Origin: Gaiellasilicea sp963731615
GTDB lineage: Bacteria; Actinomycetota; Thermoleophilia; Gaiellales; Gaiellaceae
NCBI GenBank assembly: GCA_963731615.1
Contig: CAVSWD010000006.1
Coordinates: forward strand, 62,001-126,000
Direction: 5' to 3'
Length of the DNA: 64,000 nucleotides
A model generated the notes under the pieces. The model was not told where the DNA came from. It saw only the letters and a list, made by a program, of their open reading frames with translations, and searched no databases. The translations under genes were made by a program, and so were the position numbers. Positions 18,417 through 25,962 of this stretch are shown here, piece by piece. How positions within the stretch are numbered: the first letter of the stretch is position 1; the number at the start of each line of letters is the position of its first letter.

Positions 18417-19580
18417 TCACAGCTCGTCGAGCGCGGTCAGGAGCCGATCGACCTCGTCGGCGGTGTTGTAGTGGACGAAGCCGGCGCGAACGGCGCCCGC
18501 GCTCCCGAGCCCGAGCTGCTTCATGATCTCGATCGCGTAGTAGTCGCCGTGCCAGACCGCGAGCTCGCGCGCGGCCAGCTCGACTGCGACCTCCTCGGAG
18601 GTTCGACCGGGAAGGTTGAACGCGAACGTGGGCACGCGACCCTCCATCGTCCGCAGCCCGTACAGCTGCACCGGCTCGGGCAGCCCGTCGAGGAAGCGCC
18701 GGCCGAGCATGCGCTCGTGCGCGACCATCGCCTCCCAGCCGAGCGACTCGATGTACTCGACGGCGGCGACGAACCCGGCGAGCAGCTCGTGCTGCTGCGT
18801 CCCGTGCTCGAAGCGGCCGCCGACCGGCTCGTTCGCGGCCGGGCGCACCTTGTACGGACGCAGGCTCTCGAGCAGCTCCCGCCGTCCGAAGGCCAGCCCC
18901 AGGTGTGGTCCGAAGAACTTGTACGGCGAGCAGAGCAGGACGTCGACGTCCCAGCCGGCGGCGTCGATCGGCCCGTGCGGGCCGTAATGGACGGCGTCCG
19001 CCCACGCGAGGGCGCCCGCGCCGTGCGCGAGCTCGACGATCCGCTCGACGTCGGGGGTCGTACCGACGGCGTTCGAGGCGACCGGGAACGCGACCACCCG
19101 CGTTCGCTCCGTCAGCTGCGCCTCGAGGTCGTCGAGATCCAGGGTCAGGTCGTCGTGCACGCCGGCGAAGCGAACGACGACGCCGAGGTCGTGCGCGAGC
19201 TCGAGCCAGGGGGAGACGTTCGCGTCGTGATCGAGCCGTGTGCACAGGATCTCGTCGCCCGGCTGCAGCGTCCGCCCGAGCGCCCGGGTCAGCAGGAAGT
19301 TGAGCGAGGTCATGCTCGGCCCGAACGCGACCTCGTCGGGATGGCACGTGAGGAAGCGGCCGGCGGCCGCACGGGCGCGCTCGATCAGCTCGACCGTGTG
19401 CACGCTCGTCTCGTACGGGGCTCCGATGTTGGCGTTGTCGTCGCGCAGGTAGCCGGCGATCGCGTCGATCACCTCGTCAGGGCACTGCGTGCCGCCGGGG
19501 CCGTCGAAGAACGTCAGCCCACGGTCGAGCGCGGCATAGCGTCCGCGGACGGCCTCGACGTCAAGCATCGTTGCGCTCAC
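18417..19580 (-). CDS. Cysteine desulfurase-like class V aminotransferase
   Basis: 387 residues, PLP-dependent. The Schiff-base lysine is in LLCSPYKFFGPHLG (about residue 222), with DAVHYGPHG upstream binding the cofactor. FFDGPGGTQCPDEV at the N-terminus is typical of the 'cysteine desulfurase-like' subgroup, which lacks the mobile catalytic-Cys loop of true IscS/SufS. A general role in Fe-S assembly is therefore not claimed. Its ATG overlaps the OsmC stop as ATGA, pairing it with a peroxide-type thiol protein. Confidence 0.82.
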   Translation of the reverse strand: MSATMLDVEAVRGRYAALDRGLTFFDGPGGTQCPDEVIDAIAGYLRDDNANIGAPYETSVHTVELIERARAAAGRFLTCHPDEVAFGPSMTSLNFLLTRALGRTLQPGDEILCTRLDHDANVSPWLELAHDLGVVVRFAGVHDDLTLDLDDLEAQLTERTRVVAFPVASNAVGTTPDVERIVELAHGAGALAWADAVHYGPHGPIDAAGWDVDVLLCSPYKFFGPHLGLAFGRRELLESLRPYKVRPAANEPVGGRFEHGTQQHELLAGFVAAVEYIESLGWEAMVAHERMLGRRFLDGLPEPVQLYGLRTMEGRVPTFAFNLPGRTSEEVAVELAARELAVWHGDYYAIEIMKQLGLGSAGAVRAGFVHYNTADEVDRLLTALDEL

Positions 19581-19987
19581 GCGAGCTCCTCGCCGTTGAC
19601 GGTCCAGCGGTAGCGCGGCGTCGCGGTCAGAGACGCACCGACGAAGCAGTCGCGCTCGGCCTTCGAGATCAGCTCGCGTGCGTTTTGCGGCGCCGGCTCG
19701 AGGGTGACGTCCAGATCGACCTTGATCCGCACGAAGGCGTAGCGCCCGTCCGTGTCACGCTGGGTCACCTCGCCGTCGGCGGCGGCGCTGCCGTCGAGCT
19801 GGCTACCGAGCCGGCGAGCGTGATAGCGCAGGCTCGTCAGCGTGCAGCGGGCGAGGCCGGCCAGCAACAGATGCTCGGGCGACCACGCCTCTTCGTGCAC
19901 CAGCGGCGTACCGCCCTCGTCGCTCGAGGCGGTCCAGTCGCGGTCGACCGAGACGGCGTACGAGAACGTCTTCGCCTTGGTCGCCAC
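19577..19987 (-). CDS. OsmC-family peroxiredoxin-like protein
   Basis: 136 residues. OsmC/Ohr fold: WSPEHLLLAGLARCTLTS holds the first redox cysteine and ISKAERDCFVGASL the second. Family members reduce organic hydroperoxides with thiols in the cytosol. GTG start at 19987. Upstream, between it and the divergent 20205 gene, lies the long inverted repeat. Confidence 0.85.
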   Translation of the reverse strand: MATKAKTFSYAVSVDRDWTASSDEGGTPLVHEEAWSPEHLLLAGLARCTLTSLRYHARRLGSQLDGSAAADGEVTQRDTDGRYAFVRIKVDLDVTLEPAPQNARELISKAERDCFVGASLTATPRYRWTVNGEELA

Positions 19988-20004
19988 GCGGGCAACCTAC
20001 ACCG

Positions 20005-20170
20005 AGATGATTGGTCGGCAATCCAGCGAACTCGCGGATGGCGACCCAGACACGGCGTCGGGAGCCACCCTCGACCTCGCCAAGGCAACCAGCCTTGGCT
20101 GCGGCCGAGTGCGGCCCCCGACTTGGTCTGGATCGCCCCCGCGAGCACGTCGATTACCGACCAATCATCT
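20005..20170. repeat. 166-nt near-complete inverted repeat (MITE-like or structured RNA)
   Basis: The whole segment folds on itself. Outer arms AGATGATTGGTCGG (20005-20018) and CCGACCAATCATCT (20157-20170) are exact complements; further paired blocks include CTCGCGG/CCGCGAG, GTCGGG/CCCGAC and the central GCCAAGGC/GCCTTGGC (20079-20099, loop AACCA). It lies between the divergent osmC and 20205 genes and encodes nothing evident. Confidence 0.7.
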
Positions 20171-20204
20171 GGATGTCGTCCGGCTCGCCGCCTACGGTGC
20201 GTGC

Positions 20205-20390
20205 GTGCAACGGCTCCGATCGCTGAGTGAGGCCGAGTGCTACGCCCGGTGTTACGGGTGGCGCGGGGAGGACGGCGTGAAGGTAATCACGGTCGAGCGT
20301 CGCCCTCGGTACGAGACGCCCGTGTCCGGCGAGCTGCTTCGATCTCTCTTCGAAAACAAGCTCGACGCCCGAGAACCTGAAGCAGCCTGA
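20205..20390 (+). CDS. Small conserved-looking protein upstream of mug
   Basis: 61 residues from GTG 20205: begins VQRLRSLSEAECYARCYG, then VERRPRYETPVSGELLRSLF and an acidic REPEAA tail. Not recognised with a function. The amphipathic, charged sequence reads like a real protein, and its stop lies 14 nt inside the proposed start of mug, implying coupling. A longer upstream in-frame reading through the palindrome is judged non-coding. Confidence 0.5.
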   Translation: MQRLRSLSEAECYARCYGWRGEDGVKVITVERRPRYETPVSGELLRSLFENKLDAREPEAA

Positions 20391-20925
20391 GTCGGACGTC
20401 CCGGACGTCCTCGGCCCGGGGCTGACGGCGGTCTTCTGCGGGATCAATCCGGGGCGCGTCTCCGCCGCCGCGAACGCGCACTTCGCCAATCCCCGCAACG
20501 ACTTCTGGCGGCTGCTGCATGCCGCCGGCTTCACGCCCCGTCTCTTCGAGCCGAGCGAGCAGTTCGAGCTCCTGCGGCTCGGGATCGGCGTCACGAATGC
20601 CGCCTATCGGACGACGCCCGGCTCCGGAGATCTCCGCCGCGGCGACTTCGAGGGCTCCGCCGAGCGGCTGGAGCGGCTGGCGGCCGAGCTCCGCCCTCGT
20701 GCGATCGGATTCGTGGGCAAGGAGGCATACCGCGGCGCGCTCGGCGAACGGCCGGAGCTCGGTCCGCAAGAGCGCCGCCTCGGCGAGACGGCGCTCTTCG
20801 TGCTCCCCTCGACCTCGCCCGCGAACGCCGCCGTGCCGTGGGCCGAGCGGCTGCGCTGGTTTCAGGCTTTCTTCGACACGCTCTCGGCGAAGGTACCGAG
20901 CACGACGTCCCACCCGCTCGAGTAG
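20377..20925 (+). CDS. mug: G/U mismatch-specific uracil-DNA glycosylase
   Basis: About 182 residues. The Mug/TDG catalytic motif VFCGINPGR is near residue 20, followed by HFANPRNDFWRLLHAAGF, and a second motif LPSTSPANA near the C-terminus. Removes uracil or thymine mispaired with guanine. No ATG, GTG or TTG is in frame between the stop at 20284 and the first motif; CTG 20377 (reading KQPESDVPDVLGPGL) is the only sensible start. The 3' end overlaps the convergent SRPBCC gene by ~64 bp. Confidence 0.82.
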   Translation: MKQPESDVPDVLGPGLTAVFCGINPGRVSAAANAHFANPRNDFWRLLHAAGFTPRLFEPSEQFELLRLGIGVTNAAYRTTPGSGDLRRGDFEGSAERLERLAAELRPRAIGFVGKEAYRGALGERPELGPQERRLGETALFVLPSTSPANAAVPWAERLRWFQAFFDTLSAKVPSTTSHPLE

Positions 20926-21297
20926 CGCTCGCGCGGGCCGGCGGCGCCGAAGCCGCGGTGCTCCAGCACGACTCGGCTTCCGGGCCCCTCGGGCGTAAAG
21001 GTCACCTCGACCTCGGTGCCGCTCGCCTCCCCGATCTGCCAATCGAGCAGCAGCCGCGTCGGAGGCTCCCACGCGCGCACGCTGCCCCAGTCCTGCTCGC
21101 CCTCGGCGGTCACTTCGTAGAGACGGCCACCGACCGCTGGCTCGAGGACGACGCTCGTGACGTCGTCACCGCCGTAGGAGTGGCTGCGAACGGGCCACCA
21201 CTTCGCAATCCGATGCGTGAAGAGGTCGAACGCCTCCTCCGGCGTGAAGTCGACGAGGACGGTCTTGCTGATCGCCTCGAGTCATCGTGCTGCTCAT
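20862..21297 (-). CDS. SRPBCC (AHSA1-like) domain protein (one frameshift)
   Basis: About 145 residues. AISKTVLVDFTPEEAFDLFT, then WWPVRSHSYGG and SRVVLEHRGFG, and GWDVVLGTFAE at the end, all typical of AHSA1/SRPBCC proteins that bind hydrophobic ligands. ATG 21297 overlaps the ArsR stop. One extra base at 21275-21276 separates the first seven codons from the rest. ArsR plus SRPBCC pairs are common, the ArsR protein controlling the pair. Confidence 0.78.
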
Positions 21298-21602
21298 TCT
21301 CGTTCCTTTCTCGCCTCGGCGGCGAAGCGCTCCAGCGCCTCGCCCCAGAAGCTGTCGAAGTACGCGCGAATCCCGGCGAGACCGTCGGGAGAGACGCGAT
21401 AGACACGCCGCGTCCCCTCCTTGCGGTCGACGACGAGCCCCGCCTCTTTCAGCACTTTCAGGTGCTGCGAAACCGCCGGCCTGCTGACGGGCAGGCCGCA
21501 CGCCAGCTCGCCCACCGACTGGGGGCCACGCCGCAGCGCCTCGAAAATCTGCCTGCGAGTCCAGTCGCCGAGCGCATCAAGGACAATTCCGTTAGTACTC
21601 AC
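21294..21602 (-). CDS. ArsR-family winged-helix repressor
   Basis: 102 residues: ALGDWTRRQIFEALRRGPQS, recognition helix VSRPAVSQHLKVLKEAGLV, wing DRKEGTRRVYRV. No clear cysteine metal site (only one Cys, before the recognition helix), so it belongs to the metal-independent ArsR group found with AHSA1 genes. GTG start lies beside an inverted-repeat operator at 21600-21625, consistent with autorepression. Confidence 0.85.
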   Translation of the reverse strand: MSTNGIVLDALGDWTRRQIFEALRRGPQSVGELACGLPVSRPAVSQHLKVLKEAGLVVDRKEGTRRVYRVSPDGLAGIRAYFDSFWGEALERFAAEARKERE

Positions 21603-21625
21603 TTACCGTAAGTCTAAACTTACGA
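21600..21625 (-). promoter_or_regulatory. Inverted-repeat operator upstream of arsR
   Basis: AT-rich island in GC-rich DNA. It contains CTTAC-C-GTAAG (about 21602-21612) and GTAAG-TCTAAA-CTTAC, i.e. overlapping TTAC/GTAA half-sites next to the arsR GTG. Fits an ArsR-type operator by position and symmetry; binding is inferred. Confidence 0.5.
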
Positions 21626-21635
21626 AATCTGTCTG

Positions 21636-23214
21636 TCAATCGCTCCAGCGGTTGGTGATCGGCGTCCGCCGGTCGCGGCCAAACGCTTTCGGCCGGAGCT
21701 TGACCCCCGGCGGCGCCTGGCGACGCTTGTATTCAGCGCGGTCGATCAGCGCAAGCGCGCGCTCCACGACAGCCGCGTCGAATCCTTCGGCGAGCAGCTC
21801 CTCACGCGAGCGATCGAGCTCGACGTAGGCCTCGAGCACCTGGTCGAGCTGGTCGTAGGGCGGGAGCGAGTCCGCATCCCGCTGGTCGGCGCGTAGCTCC
21901 GCCGACGGAGGCCGTTCGATGATCGAGGTCGGGATCAGCTCGCGGCCGGCCCGTTCGTTGAGGAAGCCAGCGAGCCGGAACACGTCGGTCTTGAAAACGT
22001 CCTTGATCAGGGCGAACCCACCCGCGAGATCCCCGTACAGGGTTGAGTACCCCACCGACAGCTCGGACTTGTTCCCTGTCGCGAGCACGAGCCAACCGTG
22101 CTCGTTCGAGAGCGACATCAGCATCATCCCCCGCACGCGGGCCTGCAGGTTCTCCGCCGCCAGGCCGGACGTGCCGACGTCCGACTTGTGGAAGGCGGCG
22201 ATCATTTCCTCGATCGGAAGCTCGCGGAAGTCGCAGCCGAGGTTCTCGGCGACCCGGCGTGCGTCGCTCTGCGTCTCGTCCGAGGAGAAGCGAGAGGGCA
22301 TCGAGACGGCGTGGACGCGGTCGGCGCCCAGCGCGTCGACGGCGAGCGCAGCGACGAGGGCCGAGTCGATCCCGCCCGAGAGGCCGAGCACGACGTCGCC
22401 GAAGCCGTTCTTGCCGACGTAGTCGCGCAGCGCCAGCACGAGCGCGAGTCGCATCTGCTCGAGCTCGGGCGCGAAGGGCGTCAGCTCGCCGCCCGCCTCG
22501 AGATCGAGCACGAGCAGGTGCTCCGCGAAGCCCGGCGCGCGCGCAACGACATTGCCGCTCGCGTCGATGACGGCAGAGTGCCCGTCGAAGACGAGCTCGT
22601 CCTGCCCGCCGACCAGGTTGCAAAAGACCAGCGGCAGGCCGTTGTCGCGCGCTCTGGTCCGCGAGCATCGCCTCCCGGCTCTCCGCCTTGCCGACGTGGA
22701 AGGGCGATGCGGAGAGGTTGACGAGCAGCTCGGCTCCCGCGGCGGCGAGGTCGGCAGCCGGTTCGGGTCGCCAGACGTCCTCGCAGACGGTCACCCCGAC
22801 GCGCACGCCGCCGAGCGGAACCACGAGCCCCTCGGTGCCCGGCTCGAAGTAGCGCTCTTCGTCGAAGACGCCGTAGTTGGGCAGGAGGCGCTTCCGGTAG
22901 AGCGCGTGGAGCTCGCCGTCGACACAGACTGCGCATGCGTTCGCGAGCCCCTCGTCGAAGGACCACGGCGTGCCGACGAGGGCGACGATTCCGCCGGTCT
23001 CGGCGGCGATCGTGCGCATCGACTCCTCGGCTGCGTGCACGAACGCCGGCCGGAGCAGCAGATCCTCCGGTGGGTAGCCGGTGACCGCGAGCTCGGGGAA
23101 CACCACGAGCTCCGCACCTTGCTCACGCGCGTTCGCGAGAGCGGCGAGAATGCGCTCGCGGTTCCCGTCCAGGTCGCCGACGACAGCGTTGATCTGGGCA
23201 AGAGCCAGGCGCAT
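21636..23214 (-). CDS. nadE: Glutamine-dependent NAD+ synthetase (one frameshift)
   Basis: About 525 residues. Final step of NAD synthesis: nicotinate adenine dinucleotide plus ATP and glutamine. N-terminal CN-hydrolase glutaminase with Glu (VVFPELAVTGYPPEDL), Lys (YRKRLLPNYGVFDE) and Cys (GVTVCEDVW); C-terminal synthetase with LGLSGGIDSALVA. One extra base near 22656-22659 splits the glutaminase domain after EAMLAD. Start ATG 23214, 19 bp from a divergent gene. Confidence 0.9.
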
Positions 23215-23233
23215 CAGAGACGATCCTACCGGT

Positions 23234-23920
23234 TTGCGACTCTCAGGCGAAAACACGATCACAATCAGCCGGCGCTACCGCGGGCCGCTGCACTCCGGCA
23301 ACGGCGGCTACTCCGCGGGGCTGCTCGCGGCCTTCGTCGACGGCCCCGCCGAGGTGACGCTGCGGCTACCGCCGCCGCTCGATCGTCCGCTGTCGGTCAG
23401 CGAGACAGACGATGCCGTGCTCTTGCTCGACGGGGAGGCGATCGTCGCCGAGGCCCGGCCCAGCGCCTGGACGTTCGACCCGCCCAAGCCGGTCTCGCTC
23501 GCGGAGGCCGAGGAGGCGGCCGCACATCATGTCCGCTTCGGCGGCGAGACGTTCTCGGAGTGCTTCTCGTGCGGCGTCCGGCCGGACGACGGGCTGTGCA
23601 TCCACGCCGGTCCCGTCGCCGGCCGCGACGTCCACGCGGCACCCTGGCAGGCGCGCGAGGTCTCGCCCGAGGTGATCTGGGCGGCGATCGACTGCTCCGG
23701 CGCCTACGCGGTCGGCGGCCCCGGCCGCGGCGAGGTGGTGCTCGGCCGCATGGCCGCCGAGATCCGGCGGCTGCCGGAGGAGGGCGAGCAGTGCATCGTC
23801 CTCGCCTGGCCGCTCGGCGAGGACGGACGCAAGCTCTATGCCGGTACCGCGCTGACCACGGCGGACGGCGAGCTGCTCGCAATCGCCCGCCAGACGTGGA
23901 TCGAGCCGAGGAAAACTTAG
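23234..23920 (+). CDS. Hotdog-like (thioesterase superfamily-type) protein, function unknown
   Basis: About 228 residues. RYRGPLHSGNGGYSAGLLAAF at the N-terminus and VVLGRMAAEIRRLPEEGEQ plus GRKLYAGTALTT toward the C-terminus resemble actinobacterial double-hotdog proteins; CFSCGVRPDDGL looks like a Cys pair. No catalytic residue can be named with confidence. TTG 23234 is chosen because no ATG or GTG precedes the conserved start. The TAG stop is embedded in the palindrome at 23916-23938. Confidence 0.55.
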   Translation: MRLSGENTITISRRYRGPLHSGNGGYSAGLLAAFVDGPAEVTLRLPPPLDRPLSVSETDDAVLLLDGEAIVAEARPSAWTFDPPKPVSLAEAEEAAAHHVRFGGETFSECFSCGVRPDDGLCIHAGPVAGRDVHAAPWQAREVSPEVIWAAIDCSGAYAVGGPGRGEVVLGRMAAEIRRLPEEGEQCIVLAWPLGEDGRKLYAGTALTTADGELLAIARQTWIEPRKT

Positions 23921-23938
23921 TGTTGAATCAACACTAAG
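23916..23938. repeat. AT-rich palindrome at a convergent gene junction, copy 1
   Basis: Exact 11-bp arms CTTAGTGTTGA and TCAACACTAAG around one A. Both neighbouring stop codons (TAG, each strand) are inside the arms. A 21-nt exact repeat of part of it (23920-23940) recurs at 44568-44588, also between convergent genes. May act as a bidirectional terminator; there is no T-tract, so this is inference. Confidence 0.6.
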
Positions 23939-24677
23939 TCGGCTCGCGGCGGAGCCGGATCGCGTTCAGATCCTCCGCGAGGATGCGCTCGATGCGCGCC
24001 TCGAGCTCGTCGGGCGGGTCGTGCTCGGCGTGGAGGTACCTGCCGGAAAGGGCGTCGAAGCGGCCCGACGCGAGCTCGAGCACGAGTTGGGGGGCGAGCT
24101 CCGGCGGCGTCCACGGCATGTCGTCTCCGAAGCGGCCGGTCATCTCGGTCTTCACGAGCCCGGGACTGATCACGAACACCTGCACGTTGTGCTCGGCCAC
24201 CTGACGGGCGAGCGACTCGCCGAAGCGTCCGACTGCCGCCTTGCTCGCGTTGTAGGCGCTCGACGTCGAGCCGGGAAGGTAGGACGAGCCGCTGCCGGTG
24301 ATGACGATCCGGCCGCCGCCGCGCGCGATCATGTCCGGAAGGGCGAGCCGGCAGGTGAGGTAGGCGCCGAGGACGTTCACCTCGAAGATCCGCCACCACG
24401 CGTCCGGATCCGTCTCCCACGAGTCCTCCCACTCGGCCACGCCCGCGTTCGCGACGAGCAGGTCGATCGGCTGCGCCGCCGCGATCATCCGCTCGACGTC
24501 CTCGCGCTTCGAGACGTCGCCGACGACCGCGGAGCCGCCGATCTCAGCTCCCACCGCTTCGACCTGGCCGCCCGTGCGCCCGGTGACGGTGACGTGCCAG
24601 CCCGCAGCGGCCAGCGCCCTGGCGATGCCCGCGCCGATTCCGCGGCCACCACCGGTGACAAGCGCTCTAGACGGCAC
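23934..24677 (-). CDS. Short-chain dehydrogenase/reductase
   Basis: 247 residues, classical SDR: TGGGRGIG cofactor loop at residue 8, NAG in VANAGVAEW, catalytic Ser in ITGSGSSYLPG and YNASK (about residues 153-157). The Arg in TVTGRTGG suggests NADP(H) preference. Substrate unknown. GTG start 24677 overlaps the MFS stop by 11 bp, so it is transcribed with the upstream transporter and CoA ligase. Confidence 0.88.
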   Translation of the reverse strand: MPSRALVTGGGRGIGAGIARALAAAGWHVTVTGRTGGQVEAVGAEIGGSAVVGDVSKREDVERMIAAAQPIDLLVANAGVAEWEDSWETDPDAWWRIFEVNVLGAYLTCRLALPDMIARGGGRIVITGSGSSYLPGSTSSAYNASKAAVGRFGESLARQVAEHNVQVFVISPGLVKTEMTGRFGDDMPWTPPELAPQLVLELASGRFDALSGRYLHAEHDPPDELEARIERILAEDLNAIRLRREPT

Positions 24678-25941
24678 TGGGAACCTCCTGCTCGGTGTCG
24701 GGGATGACGTTCACGGTGTCTGCCGGGGCATTCTGACGGCGGCTGAGGAACACGAACGGAAGCGCGAGCGCCTGGAAGCCGGCGCCGATCACGTACGAGG
24801 TGCCGTAGCTCCAGACGTCGGCCGCCTTCCCGAGGGCCGGCTGGATGACGACGCCGCCCGCATTGCCCATCAGCGAGTCGAACGAGAGCACGGTCGCCCG
24901 CTGCTGCGAGGGGATCAGCCCGTTCAGATACGACTGCCGGATCGGCATCACGGCCGCGAAGACGAGCCCCCACAGCACGAGGACGACGAGAGCCAGCACG
25001 AAGCTGGTCGTCAGGCCGAGAGTCGTCAGCAGGGCGACGCTCGCGAGCGTGCCCAGGATCAGCGCCGTCGTGCGGCGGGCGAAGAGACCTCTGATCCTCG
25101 GCGCGAGATAGCCGCCGACGATCTGAGAGCCGGCGACGATCGCCGCCGCGAGGCCCGCGACACCGTACGCCTCCTCGTTCCCGTAGAGGTCGAGGAGGAA
25201 GGGCTGCAGGGCGTAGAAGGTGTAGATGCCGACGCCGGCACCGAACGGCGCCGCCAGCATCATCCAGCGCACGGGCGGGTTCCGCAGGCCATGGTCGATC
25301 GAAGCAGTGAAGACCCGCTTCGTGTCGCGCAGCGGATGGCTGCTGCGCTCGGGCGTGAAGCCGAGGTCCCGCATCAGCACGAACGCGACGACGAACATCG
25401 CGCCGAGGACGCCGACGCGGAGGAGAAAGGGGACGCCGAGGGTGGTCGCCTGCGCGATCACGCCGCCCGCCACCGAGCCGCCCAGCATCGCCGCCCCTGC
25501 CACCATCTGCCCGCGTCCGAACACGGTCTCGAGCTCCCCGTGGTAGCCGGTGAAGTCGAGCGCGTCGACGAGCCAGGCCTCGACCGCGCCCGAGAAGAAC
25601 GTGAAGCCGAGCCCGATCAGCATCGAGACGATCGCCCACGCCCAGAACGGCGCCTCCGTCTGCCACATGACGTAGTAGAGGAGCGTCGAGCCGGCGAGGG
25701 TGAGCGTGCCGAGGAGGTACGACACGCGCCGTCCCCAGGTGTCCGCGATCACGCCGGTCGGCACCTCGAACACGACCATGCCGGCGGTGAAGAACGCGTT
25801 CGCGGCGAAGGCCTCGAAGTTGCTCAGCCCGGCATCGAGCAGGAAGAGCGTGTTGATGCCCCAGATGAACGACGCGGCCAGCGTGTTGCCGAGCATCAGC
25901 ACTAGGTAGGTCCGCTGGATCTTCCTCGATGCGTCGTTCAG
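24667..25941 (-). CDS. MFS transporter (12-TM type)
   Basis: About 424 residues with some 12 hydrophobic helices. The loop 2-3 signature is GVIADTWGRRVSYLLG. Substrate unknown. No standard start precedes TM1. The reading NDASRKIQRTYLVLMLGNTL from CTG 25941-25939 keeps TM1 whole, and an AGGTGAG ribosome site (25948-25954) sits six bases upstream; the first GTG would start inside the helix. It follows the CoA ligase stop by 21 bases, in the same frame. Confidence 0.83.
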   Translation of the reverse strand: MNDASRKIQRTYLVLMLGNTLAASFIWGINTLFLLDAGLSNFEAFAANAFFTAGMVVFEVPTGVIADTWGRRVSYLLGTLTLAGSTLLYYVMWQTEAPFWAWAIVSMLIGLGFTFFSGAVEAWLVDALDFTGYHGELETVFGRGQMVAGAAMLGGSVAGGVIAQATTLGVPFLLRVGVLGAMFVVAFVLMRDLGFTPERSSHPLRDTKRVFTASIDHGLRNPPVRWMMLAAPFGAGVGIYTFYALQPFLLDLYGNEEAYGVAGLAAAIVAGSQIVGGYLAPRIRGLFARRTTALILGTLASVALLTTLGLTTSFVLALVVLVLWGLVFAAVMPIRQSYLNGLIPSQQRATVLSFDSLMGNAGGVVIQPALGKAADVWSYGTSYVIGAGFQALALPFVFLSRRQNAPADTVNVIPDTEQEVPSAV

Positions 25942-25962
25942 GGTCTGCTCACCTGTGCTGGC

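Noticed and set aside
16901..18526. A 541-codon plus-strand open frame
   Set aside because: Antisense of the M20 peptidase; His/Asp/Arg-rich composition typical of shadow frames.
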